Below, piece after piece: positions 29,177 through 36,552 of a DNA stretch of 64,000 nt. The notes beneath the pieces were generated by a model. It was not told the DNA's origin and made no database searches. It worked only from the letters and a program-made list of their open reading frames with translations. How positions within the stretch are numbered: the first letter of the stretch is position 1; each line of letters opens with the position of its first letter. The translations under genes were made by a program, and so were the position numbers. Origin of the DNA: Pararhizobium sp. A13 (GTDB taxonomy: Bacteria; Pseudomonadota; Alphaproteobacteria; Rhizobiales; Rhizobiaceae); the NCBI RefSeq assembly GCF_040126305.1, contig NZ_CP149510.1, forward strand, positions 4,165,001 through 4,229,000. Reading direction: 5' to 3'.

Positions 29177-29596
29177 TCAGCCGGCGTTGTTTCGGCTCGC
29201 CTTCAGATCCAGAAACGCCCGCTCCAGGCTCGACTTGCTGCCGTTGCGGAGCGGCACGAATGCCTTGCCCCACTTCTTGCAGCCGGTCTTTACCCTGAGG
29301 CACGCATCATGGCTGATACAGTCGATGGGGCAAAACACACAGTCGACCGACGGAAGGATATTGTCGATGCGGGAAACCGCCTCGCGCAGCCCGCCATCAT
29401 GATGGATCAGCTCGGCACCATGGGAGCTGGCGATCTGGCGCAAATGCGCCACCTGGCAATCACGACCGCCGACATAGAGGAAGCTGCGCCCCTCAAGCTG
29501 CGATTTCTGCGCGCCGGCGGAGGACTGTGCATTCCGCGCTTCGGCCTCCCGGCCCTGCTTCTGCTTCGGCTTGAGCTGATGCCGTTTGTCACCCAT
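29177..29596 (-). CDS. DUF2325-domain protein
   Basis: The 139-residue protein has a basic, glutamine-rich N-terminal tail (about residues 1-34) and a DUF2325 domain beginning LEGRSFLYVGGRDCQVAHLR. The cysteine-rich section SVDCVFCPIDCISHDACLRV is followed by KTGCKKWGKAF, six cysteines in all, which suggests metal or redox chemistry. Function of DUF2325 is not established. The ATG at 29596 follows GGAGACTGAC. It is first in an operon whose promoter carries a TGA-N9-TCA iron-responsive motif. Confidence 0.8.
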   Translation of the reverse strand: MGDKRHQLKPKQKQGREAEARNAQSSAGAQKSQLEGRSFLYVGGRDCQVAHLRQIASSHGAELIHHDGGLREAVSRIDNILPSVDCVFCPIDCISHDACLRVKTGCKKWGKAFVPLRNGSKSSLERAFLDLKASRNNAG

Positions 29597-29673
29597 GTCA
29601 GTCTCCGCTTTGTTTCGGAATCGCCGTCCGGCTGGTTGTGGGTGAACCCTATTTAACCTGATAAAAAGAGTAA

Positions 29674-29698
29674 AGTATAAAGATGACTATTTTTGTCA
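29674..29698 (-). promoter_or_regulatory. Iron-responsive-operator motif and -10 upstream of the DUF2325 operon
   Basis: ATGAC-N7-GTCAT contains TGA-N9-TCA (29684-29698), the iron-responsive operator bound by RirA in rhizobia. On the minus strand TATACT (29679-29674) is a good -10 just downstream of it. The motif sits 88 bases upstream of the DUF2325 start and 85 bases beyond the tonB stop, so it serves DUF2325. Confidence 0.7.
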
Positions 29699-29782
29699 TA
29701 TTTTTAATTGCGACGCTCCACCTTCTCGCCTCGTCGTCCCGCATGCCACAATTCGGGCGCCAGGCGCCTGCCGGCGACGTAG

Positions 29783-30703
29783 CTACCTGCCAAACTGCAA
29801 CGGGATGTTGAAAGCCCAACTGCCACGGTTAGCGGCGTCCGGAATTTTCGGAAACGGCTCCGCCCCGCGAACAGCATCCAACGCGGCCTCGTCGAGAACG
29901 GGTGAACCGGAGCTTTTTGAGATTCTCACATTGCTGACCCCGCCATTGGCCAAGATGGTGAAACTCACTTGAACGGTACCCTTGATACCTGCGCGATCTG
30001 CTGCCTTGGGATAGCGGAAATGGCGCTGCACCTTTGACCGAACCTTGCCCTTGTAGTTGCTCTCAGCCGCATTCCCGAGCGCTTGCGATTTGGCGCCCTC
30101 CTTGCCGCTACTGGAACTCGCGACAGCGTTCTCGACTCCATCTGCCTGTCCCTTATTCAGGGGTTCCATCTGCTTGCCAGCGTCCCCCGCCCTTTTCTTG
30201 ACAGATTTCTTCTTCGGCCTTTCCTTCTCAGGCTCTTTCTTCGGTTCCGGCTTCTTTTCCGGCTCCGGCTTTACAATCTCTTCCGGCTTCTCTTCTGGAA
30301 CCACCGTTTCCGCCGGCGCCACCGTTGCCGTAATTTCCGGCTGTGCCGCCACGACCGGCGAGATTTCTTCTGCGGGAAGAATCACATCGGCCTCGGTCGG
30401 CACGATGTCGCTCGGGGTCTCGGCCGTGATCTCGGACAGGATCGGCGGTACTTCCGCCACCTCGAAGGGCGTTGGCTCGACCTCTTCGGGTTCAACTTCC
30501 TCCGGCTCCACCGCTTCTGTGGGATCGCCCGCCTGGATCATTTCCTCGAAGGCATTGCCGAGGACCGCCACTTCCATGGCCTCGCCGCCTGCGACCATCG
30601 CCTGCTCCGGCGGTTTTTCGCCGGGCTCGAACAGCTTGGCAGCACCTGCGTGCGCCAGCAGCGAGAGGACGATCGCCCCGGTCCATTTTACCGTATTGTT
30701 CAT
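29783..30703 (-). CDS. tonB: TonB energy-transducing protein
   Basis: This 306-residue TonB has one N-terminal membrane helix (WTGAIVLSLLAHAGAAKLF), a long Pro/Glu/Lys-rich periplasm-spanning spacer (about residues 55-175), and a C-terminal TonB domain from YKGKVRSKVQRHFRYPKAAD with YP motif and GTVQVSFTILANGGVSNVRI. It transmits proton-motive force to outer-membrane haem and siderophore receptors. No exbB or exbD is nearby. I use the ATG at 30703; a GTG one codon earlier is possible. Confidence 0.9.
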   Translation of the reverse strand: MNNTVKWTGAIVLSLLAHAGAAKLFEPGEKPPEQAMVAGGEAMEVAVLGNAFEEMIQAGDPTEAVEPEEVEPEEVEPTPFEVAEVPPILSEITAETPSDIVPTEADVILPAEEISPVVAAQPEITATVAPAETVVPEEKPEEIVKPEPEKKPEPKKEPEKERPKKKSVKKRAGDAGKQMEPLNKGQADGVENAVASSSSGKEGAKSQALGNAAESNYKGKVRSKVQRHFRYPKAADRAGIKGTVQVSFTILANGGVSNVRISKSSGSPVLDEAALDAVRGAEPFPKIPDAANRGSWAFNIPLQFGR

Positions 30704-30728
30704 CACAGATACCGATGAGAAAACCGCA

Positions 30729-31166
30729 TCAGCCCTTCAGCTCGACGGACGACCTGGATCCGGTCTTCAACACCTTCATGCATGCGTCCTTGGCGACACC
30801 CTCGCCGTCACAGACCGGAGCATCGTTGATCAAGAGGCTCTTCACTGCCTCGCATTTCGTTCCCGAAAGGTCGAACTGGCGGACCTTGGTCTTGCCGGCT
30901 GGCAGATCGCGGAAATCGAGAACCGCCATCCGCTCAACCAGTCCTTTTTCATCGAAGAGCACGAATTCGAAGGAGACCTTGGAAAGCGATTGCGGCAGGC
31001 CATTGCCGGCCACGAATGTCAGCTTGCAGCCCTTGTCGGACGACGCCAGATCATTGATCTCGACCGTCAGATTGCCGGGCGTCCCCGCATCCTGAGCCAG
31101 AGCGGCCGTGCCCGGATAGACGGCAGCGAACAGGGCCAAGGGCAGCAGTCGATCGAATTTCATCAT
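30729..31166 (-). CDS. Secreted hypothetical protein upstream of tonB
   Basis: This 145-residue protein has a signal peptide (MMKFDRLLPLALFAAVYPGT, cleavage after ALAQ). The mature part is beta-rich with four cysteines (KGCKL, TKCEAV, PVCDGE, KDACMK), likely two disulfides in the periplasm. It is first in the operon with tonB (25-base gap) and divergent from hmuP. The family is not known to me; its position suggests a TonB- or haem-uptake accessory. Confidence 0.75.
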   Translation of the reverse strand: MMKFDRLLPLALFAAVYPGTAALAQDAGTPGNLTVEINDLASSDKGCKLTFVAGNGLPQSLSKVSFEFVLFDEKGLVERMAVLDFRDLPAGKTKVRQFDLSGTKCEAVKSLLINDAPVCDGEGVAKDACMKVLKTGSRSSVELKG

Positions 31167-31261
31167 TGTCTATCCACTCTCTGAGCTGGTGTCGTGGGCG
31201 CGGATGAAAACCGTTCGGACGGCTTCACCGCCGGCACGTGATTTCCGCCCGGCAAATTAAA

Positions 31262-31318
31262 CTTGACTACAAAAATCCTGTATTGCGTCCATAATAAAAG
31301 ATGAGTAATGAAGTCAAG
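31262..31318. promoter_or_regulatory. Divergent tonB/hmuP control region with iron-box motif
   Basis: TGA-N9-TCA lies at 31302-31316, matching the RirA iron-responsive operator. TTGACT occurs facing each way (plus 31263-31268; minus 31318-31313), forming a wide inverted repeat CTTGACT...AGTCAAG. The two promoters would therefore overlap head-on within 57 bases. The -10 boxes are not clear at exact spacing. Confidence 0.6.
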
Positions 31319-31395
31319 ATACTAATCGCAATGACCCGGCTTGAGAAGGGGAGCAATCCCCGGTTTTCGGCCGCCATGATCAGGACAAGAAGCCT

Positions 31396-31569
31396 GTGAC
31401 ACCGAACAATCCAGATGCCGTATCGGCTTCCTTGCCGGCCAGCCAGACGCAGCGCGTCATTGACAGCCGCGATCTCTTTCGTGGCGGAAACGAAATCCTG
31501 ATCTCGCATGACGGCGCCATCTACCGCATGAAAATTACCCGCCAGGGCAAACTTATCCTGAACAAATAG
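31396..31569 (+). CDS. hmuP: HmuP/HemP haem-uptake regulator protein
   Basis: A 57-residue HemP-family protein. The conserved core is SRDLFRGGNEILISHDGAIY followed by RMKITRQGKLILNK at the end. HmuP is needed for expression of haem receptor genes in rhizobia. It starts with GTG at 31396 (no in-frame ATG before the core) with AGGA ten bases upstream. A short overlapping ATG frame ends at this GTG. It is the first gene of hmuPSTUV, 9 bases before hmuS. Confidence 0.9.
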   Translation: MTPNNPDAVSASLPASQTQRVIDSRDLFRGGNEILISHDGAIYRMKITRQGKLILNK

Positions 31570-31578
31570 GCCATTCAC

Positions 31579-32634
31579 ATGACCCAAACGACCCGTCCGA
31601 CCCCGTCTGAAATTCGCGCCTACCGGGCAGCCAACCCCAAGATGCGCGAACGCGATATCGCCGCTCAGCTGGGCATTTCGGAAGCAGCCCTCGTCGCCGC
31701 CGAATGTGGGCTGACCGCTGTTCGCATCGACGGGGACGTCAACCGTTTCCTCGAGCGCGCCGCCGAACTCGGCGAAGTCATGGCGCTGACCCGCAACGAA
31801 AGCGCGGTGCACGAGAAGATCGGCGTGTTCGAGAACATCACCCCCGGCAAACATGCCTCGATCGTGCTCGGCGAGAACATCGATCTGCGCATTTTCCCGG
31901 GCGCCTGGGCACACGGCTTTGCGGTGACGAAAACCGATGGCGACGCGGTGCGCCGCAGCCTGCAGTTCTTCGACAAGCAGGGAACCGCCGTCCACAAGGT
32001 GCATATGCGCTCCGCCTCGAACCTGAGCGAATACCAGAACATCGTCGAAGCCTTCAGGCTGGAAGACCAATCACAGGAATTCGTTGGCGAGGCCGCCGTT
32101 GACAGCATCGAAGGCGAGCTCGAACAGGTGGATGTTGCCGTGCTGCGCAACGAATGGAGCAGGATGACCGACACCCATCAGTTCCACGGCCTCTTGCGCA
32201 AGCTGAAGCTCGGCCGCCGGCAGGCGCTGCAGTCGATCGGCGAGGATTTCGCCTGGAAACTGCAGCCGGAAGCCGTGGAAGAGATGATGCGCGAATCCGC
32301 CAGGGTCGAGTTGCCGATCATGTGTTTCGTCGGCAATCACGGCACTATCCAGATCCACTCCGGACCACTCGCCAACATCGAGACGATGGGTCCGTGGCTC
32401 AACATCATGGACCCGACCTTCCACCTGCACTTGCGCAGGGATCATCTCGCCGAAATCTGGGCTGTTCGTAAACCGACGGCCGACGGCCATGTCACCTCGC
32501 TGGAAGCGCTCGACGCCAAGGGCGAAATGGTCATCCAGTTCTTCGGCAAGCGCAAGGAAGGCTTCGCCGAGCGCCCGGAATGGCGCTCAATCATGGAAAA
32601 CCTCGCCCGGCTCGACATCACCGCGGCAGCCTGA
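31579..32634 (+). CDS. hmuS: Haemin-degrading / haem-trafficking protein HmuS
   Basis: The 351-residue HemS/HmuS/ChuX-family protein is built from two related halves (about residues 15-180 and 195-345), e.g. RNESAVHEKIGVFENITPGK and the second-half PIMCFVGNHGTIQIHSGPLA. HmuS binds haem delivered by HmuTUV in the cytoplasm and helps release iron. The gene lies in the classic order hmuPSTUV. Confidence 0.93.
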   Translation: MTQTTRPTPSEIRAYRAANPKMRERDIAAQLGISEAALVAAECGLTAVRIDGDVNRFLERAAELGEVMALTRNESAVHEKIGVFENITPGKHASIVLGENIDLRIFPGAWAHGFAVTKTDGDAVRRSLQFFDKQGTAVHKVHMRSASNLSEYQNIVEAFRLEDQSQEFVGEAAVDSIEGELEQVDVAVLRNEWSRMTDTHQFHGLLRKLKLGRRQALQSIGEDFAWKLQPEAVEEMMRESARVELPIMCFVGNHGTIQIHSGPLANIETMGPWLNIMDPTFHLHLRRDHLAEIWAVRKPTADGHVTSLEALDAKGEMVIQFFGKRKEGFAERPEWRSIMENLARLDITAAA

Positions 32635-32645
32635 AGGAGCTGGCC

Positions 32646-33587
32646 ATGAAAACTCCCTATGATTTTCGCCGGCTGCGTTCCTGGGAACTGGCTCTGGCTC
32701 TTTTTGCAGTGTCCACACCGTTCGTACTGCCGATCACGTCGCCGCCCTCCTTCGTGCGTGCAGCCGTTGCGCAGGACATGCAGCAGATCGACACCTCCCG
32801 CCTCGTCTCCGTTGGCGGTGCCATTACCGAGATCGTCTATGCGCTCGGCGAAGAGGGCAAGCTCGTCGGCCGCGATTCGACCAGCGTCTATCCCGAAGCG
32901 GCACTGAAGGTTCCCGACGTCGGTTACATGCGGCAACTGGCTCCGGAAGGTGTCATCGCCACCAATCCGACCGCCATCATCGCAGTCGAGGGCAGCGGCC
33001 CGCCGGAGACGCTGAACGTTCTCAAAGAGGCGAAAATCCCGTTCCAGACGGTTTCGGAGACATTCGATCGCGACGGCATCCTGGCAAAGATCAAGACCGT
33101 CGGCGACTTCCTCGGCGTGCCGGACAAGGCGGCAGCGCTGTCTGAGAAGGTTCAGGCCGGCCTTGACGCCGCAGTCGCGGACGCAGCCAAGCGTCCGGAG
33201 AGCGAGCGCAAACGGGTGATCTTCATCCTGAGCACCCAGGGCGAAAAGATCATGGCGTCGGGCACCGGAACGGCTGCAGACGGCATCATCGCGCTTGCGG
33301 GCGCCGTTAACGCGACCGGCAGCTTCCCGGGTTACAAACCGCTGACCGACGAAGCGATCATCGAGGCCAGGCCTGATGTCGTGCTGATGATGTCTCGTAG
33401 CGGCGGCCATGCGGCGACCGATGACGAGCTCTTTGCCCATCCCGCCCTCAGCCTGACGCCCGCAGCCAAGACCAAGGCAGTGATCCGGATGGATGGCCTG
33501 CATCTGCTCGGCTTCGGCCCGCGCACGGCGGGCGCGGTGCGCGAACTGAACGCGGCGATCTACGGAAAACCGAATGCCTCACAATGA
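32646..33587 (+). CDS. hmuT: Haem ABC transporter periplasmic binding protein HmuT
   Basis: This 313-residue class III (FhuD/BtuF-like) binding protein has a signal peptide ending near VRAAVAQD. The DTSRLVSVGGAITEIVYALG segment begins the first lobe; VGYMRQLAPEGVIATNP and FPGYKPLTDEAIIEARPDVV follow. It captures haem after outer-membrane passage. ATG 32646 follows GAAGGAGC. Its 3' end overlaps hmuU by 14 bases. Confidence 0.92.
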   Translation: MKTPYDFRRLRSWELALALFAVSTPFVLPITSPPSFVRAAVAQDMQQIDTSRLVSVGGAITEIVYALGEEGKLVGRDSTSVYPEAALKVPDVGYMRQLAPEGVIATNPTAIIAVEGSGPPETLNVLKEAKIPFQTVSETFDRDGILAKIKTVGDFLGVPDKAAALSEKVQAGLDAAVADAAKRPESERKRVIFILSTQGEKIMASGTGTAADGIIALAGAVNATGSFPGYKPLTDEAIIEARPDVVLMMSRSGGHAATDDELFAHPALSLTPAAKTKAVIRMDGLHLLGFGPRTAGAVRELNAAIYGKPNASQ

Positions 33588-34698
33588 AATGGCGGCAGGT
33601 GATGGCCGGTCGCGGTCATTCGCGGCACGTTTGAAATCCGAATGGCACATGGGCGACCGGTCGCGGCTGGCGCAGGTGTTGATCCTCGCGCTGATCGCGC
33701 TGGCGGCCGCGATGTTTGCCGCCTCCATCATGACCGGTGCTGCCGACGCGTCGCTCGGCAACGTCCTGCGTTGGCTTTTCGGTGTGGAAGGCGCAGAACA
33801 GGCGCTGAGCGCCCGCGACCGCATCATCATCCTCGATATACGCCTGCCGCGCTCTGTCATGGGCCTTCTGGTCGGCGCCTCCCTCGCCGTGTCCGGCGCA
33901 ATCATGCAGGGGCTCTTCCGCAATCCGCTGGCCGACCCGGCACTCGTGGGCGTCTCCTCCGGCGCGAGCCTTGGCGCGGTTCTGATGATCGTGCTCGGCA
34001 GCTCCGTTTTTGGCCCGATGTTTGCGGTTTTCGGATTCTACGCTCTACCGGTTGCCGCATTTCTCGGCGGCCTTTTCACGACACTCCTGCTCTACCGGAT
34101 CGCGACACGCAGCGGCCAGACCTCGGTCGCAACCATGCTGCTTGCCGGCATCGCGCTCAGTGCGCTGGCCAACGCCGTCACCGGCGTTCTCATTTTCATC
34201 GCAGACGACAAGCAGTTGCGCGATCTGACCTTCTGGGGCCTCGGATCGCTCGCCGGCACCAACTGGACGAAGATCCTCTCCGCCGGGCCGATCATCCTCA
34301 TTTCGCTCGCCGTCGTGCCCTTACTGGCGCGAGGCCTCAACGCCCTGACGCTCGGGGAAGCGGCCGCCTTCCATATGGGCGTCCCGGTTCAACGGCTGAA
34401 GAATATCGCCATCGTCAGCGTCGCGGCCTCGACCGGCGCCTCGGTCGCCGTCAGCGGCGGCATCGGCTTCGTCGGCATCGTCGTGCCGCATGTGCTGCGG
34501 CTGATCATCGGGCCGGATCATCGCTATCTCCTGCCCGCGTCGGCCCTGCTGGGCGGGACGCTCCTGATTTTCGCCGACATGATCGCGCGGACCATCGTGC
34601 CGCCGGCGGAACTGCCGATTGGCATCATCACGGCTTTTGCCGGCGCCCCGTTCTTCCTGTGGATCCTGCTGCGCGGGCGCTCCCACATGGGACTTTGA
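33574..34698 (+). CDS. hmuU: Haem ABC transporter permease HmuU
   Basis: This 374-residue FecCD-family permease has about nine to ten helices after a charged N-terminal tail. Family segments are IILDIRLPRSVMGLLVGASL, GLFRNPLADPALVGVSSGAS, and ISGGIGFVGIVVPH-like VSGGIGFVGIVVPHVLRLII. It moves haem across the inner membrane. The start overlaps hmuT, so translational coupling is likely. Confidence 0.93.
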   Translation: MPHNEMAAGDGRSRSFAARLKSEWHMGDRSRLAQVLILALIALAAAMFAASIMTGAADASLGNVLRWLFGVEGAEQALSARDRIIILDIRLPRSVMGLLVGASLAVSGAIMQGLFRNPLADPALVGVSSGASLGAVLMIVLGSSVFGPMFAVFGFYALPVAAFLGGLFTTLLLYRIATRSGQTSVATMLLAGIALSALANAVTGVLIFIADDKQLRDLTFWGLGSLAGTNWTKILSAGPIILISLAVVPLLARGLNALTLGEAAAFHMGVPVQRLKNIAIVSVAASTGASVAVSGGIGFVGIVVPHVLRLIIGPDHRYLLPASALLGGTLLIFADMIARTIVPPAELPIGIITAFAGAPFFLWILLRGRSHMGL

Positions 34699-34707
34699 GG
34701 ACAGATC

Positions 34708-35496
34708 ATGATCAAGGCCAGCAATCTCTCCGTCCGGCTTTCCGGAAAACAGGTGCTGCACGGCGTCAACATCGAGGCCGCGGCTGGTCAGTTGACGGCC
34801 ATCGTCGGTCCGAACGGCTCCGGCAAGACCACCAGCCTCAAAGCGATCGCCGGCGAACTCTCCTATGACGGCACCGTCAGCATCAACGGTCATGACATTT
34901 CGAGACTGAAGCCGTGGGAACTCGCCTTGAAGCGCGCCGTCCTGCCGCAATCGACCGTGATCTCGTTTCCTTTTACGGTACGCGAAATAGTTCGCATGGG
35001 GTTGTCCGTTGGTGCGAAGACCGGTGCGGATGAAACCGACCGGATCGCCAGGGAGGCGCTGGAGGCGGTCGACCTGTCGGGTTTCGCCGGTCGCTTCTAC
35101 CAGGAGCTTTCCGGCGGTGAACAGCAGCGCGTGCAGCTTGCCCGTGCCCTCTGTCAGATTTGGGAACCAGTTCAGCATGGAGAACCCGCGTTCCTGCTCC
35201 TCGACGAGCCGGTCTCCAGTCTCGACATCCGCCACCAGCTGACGATCATGCGGCTAGCCCGGGATTTCTGTCAGCGCGGCGGCGGCGTGATCGCCATCAT
35301 GCATGATCTCAATCTCACCGCCATGTTCGCCGACCGGATGATCATGATGAAGAGCGGCCGCGTTCGTGCGGCTGGGCGCCCGAACGAGGTGATGACCGAC
35401 GCCATCATGGAAGCGGTTTTCGGCTGCGCCATGCGCGTCAACGCCACACCGGCTGGCAGCGTCCCTTTCGTCCTGCCCCATACGGCGCTCGGCTAG
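34708..35496 (+). CDS. hmuV: Haem ABC transporter ATP-binding protein HmuV
   Basis: The 262-residue ATPase has Walker A GPNGSGKTT near residue 34, signature LSGGEQQRVQLARAL, Walker B FLLLDEPVSSLD and H-loop AIMHDLNLTAMF. The insertion CQIWEPVQHGEPA before Walker B is typical of HmuV/HemV. It ends the hmu operon; no clear terminator follows, and an EcfG promoter for the next operon begins 23 bases later. Confidence 0.93.
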   Translation: MIKASNLSVRLSGKQVLHGVNIEAAAGQLTAIVGPNGSGKTTSLKAIAGELSYDGTVSINGHDISRLKPWELALKRAVLPQSTVISFPFTVREIVRMGLSVGAKTGADETDRIAREALEAVDLSGFAGRFYQELSGGEQQRVQLARALCQIWEPVQHGEPAFLLLDEPVSSLDIRHQLTIMRLARDFCQRGGGVIAIMHDLNLTAMFADRMIMMKSGRVRAAGRPNEVMTDAIMEAVFGCAMRVNATPAGSVPFVLPHTALG

Positions 35497-35519
35497 CGCA
35501 TCGTTCCGCCGTTCCCGGT

Positions 35520-35544
35520 GGAACCAAACACCTTCCTGCGCGTT
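35520..35544 (+). promoter_or_regulatory. EcfG-type general stress promoter upstream of DUF883 gene
   Basis: GGAAC (35520-35524), 16 bases, CGTT (35541-35544) fits the alphaproteobacterial EcfG/RpoE2 consensus exactly. It lies 102 bases upstream of the DUF883 start. The cognate sigma gene is 3 kb downstream. Confidence 0.82.
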
Positions 35545-35646
35545 GAGGTCGCGAACCCTGACAGGGTGGTGATTTCACATGTCGGCACGACTGCACGCCG
35601 GGGTTGCCGTGAAACCGCACTCCCGGCACAGATAGGAGTTTTCATC

Positions 35647-36000
35647 ATGGCAACAGGTCTCTTTTCCGGTTCCAGCGCAAAGAAGCGCTTCGTCGATGCG
35701 CCGATCGAAGATCAGATCAATGAGCTCCGCGATGAGATCGCATCACTTGCGAAACTCCTGTCACAGCGCGGCTCGGAAGCCTCGAAAGACGTTCGGACAA
35801 GAGCCCATGATGCACGCGAGCACGCGGAAGCCGGCCTGCACGATCTGATTGAAAATGGCGAGCAACTGTTCGCCGAACTGCGCAATCGCTACGCGCTCAC
35901 CGAAAAGCAGGTGCGCCACACCGTTCGCGAACATCCCGTCGCGACCCTCGGTGCCGCGGCTGCCCTTGGTCTTTTGATCGCCGCTCTTCTCCGCCGCTAG
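35647..36000 (+). CDS. DUF883 / ElaB-YqjD-like membrane-anchored stress protein
   Basis: The 117-residue product has a helical, charged cytoplasmic domain (about residues 15-90) and one C-terminal membrane anchor (EHPVATLGAAAALGLLIAALLRR region). The preceding VREHP motif is typical of ElaB/YqjD/DUF883 proteins; E. coli relatives tether ribosomes or respond to stress. The ATG at 35647 follows ATAGGAG; the frame is open further upstream but includes the promoter. EcfG control is indicated by the promoter. Confidence 0.85.
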   Translation: MATGLFSGSSAKKRFVDAPIEDQINELRDEIASLAKLLSQRGSEASKDVRTRAHDAREHAEAGLHDLIENGEQLFAELRNRYALTEKQVRHTVREHPVATLGAAAALGLLIAALLRR

Positions 36001-36105
36001 CCCAATCCTGACGGCGGTCGTCATCGGCGGTTGCCCATCGTATCCAAAAGCTGGCAAACGGCGACTTTGCCAGCCGAACTTGCGTTCTTGTCCTTGGAGA
36101 AAAAC

Positions 36106-36537
36106 ATGGGTCCCTTGGCCGCAATGCTTTCGGCTCTCATACTGACAGACATCGGCGTTACGGTAGCGCGCTTCAAGCGGAACGGGGCCTTGTGGCTGCT
36201 GGCGTCCCTGTTTTTTCTGACCGCCTATATTTTCGCCCTCGTCGCAGGCGCGATCTATTTCAGCGCATTGTATACGCCGCTGACGGCCACCATCATCCTC
36301 GCAGTCATCTCCCTGGTCATAGGCCTCGTCATCATCGGCATCATGTACGCGCTCAATGCGCGGGACCAGCGTATCGCAGCGGACAAGCGCCGGCGCTCGC
36401 AGGCGCAAACCAGTCTGGTGGTCGCCACGGCTCTGACGCTGTTCCGCAAGCAACCACTTCTGGCTGCCGGTCTCGCGGTCGGGCTTGGAGCCGCTCTTGG
36501 ACTGATGAGGAAGTCAGGCGACCGCGATCGCTCCTGA
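36106..36537 (+). CDS. Phage-holin-like (superfamily III type) membrane protein
   Basis: The 143-residue protein has two strong central helices (ALWLLASLFFLTAYIFALVA, then TATIILAVISLVIGLVIIGI), a basic linker (RRRSQ) and a weaker C-terminal hydrophobic hairpin. It resembles the small holin-like proteins found beside DUF883 genes, which are general envelope stress proteins rather than phage lysins. ATG 36106 follows TTGGAGA. It is likely co-transcribed with the DUF883 gene. Confidence 0.75.
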   Translation: MGPLAAMLSALILTDIGVTVARFKRNGALWLLASLFFLTAYIFALVAGAIYFSALYTPLTATIILAVISLVIGLVIIGIMYALNARDQRIAADKRRRSQAQTSLVVATALTLFRKQPLLAAGLAVGLGAALGLMRKSGDRDRS

Positions 36538-36552
36538 CGGTGTCAGGATAGA

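Noticed and set aside
29683..29811. 42-codon plus-strand frame starting within the iron box near tonB
   Set aside because: It overlaps the operator and the 3' end of tonB and has no ribosome site; the sequence is better explained by regulation.
36106..36537. Phage remnant because of the holin-like protein
   Set aside because: No other phage genes; it is paired with a DUF883 stress gene behind a stress promoter.
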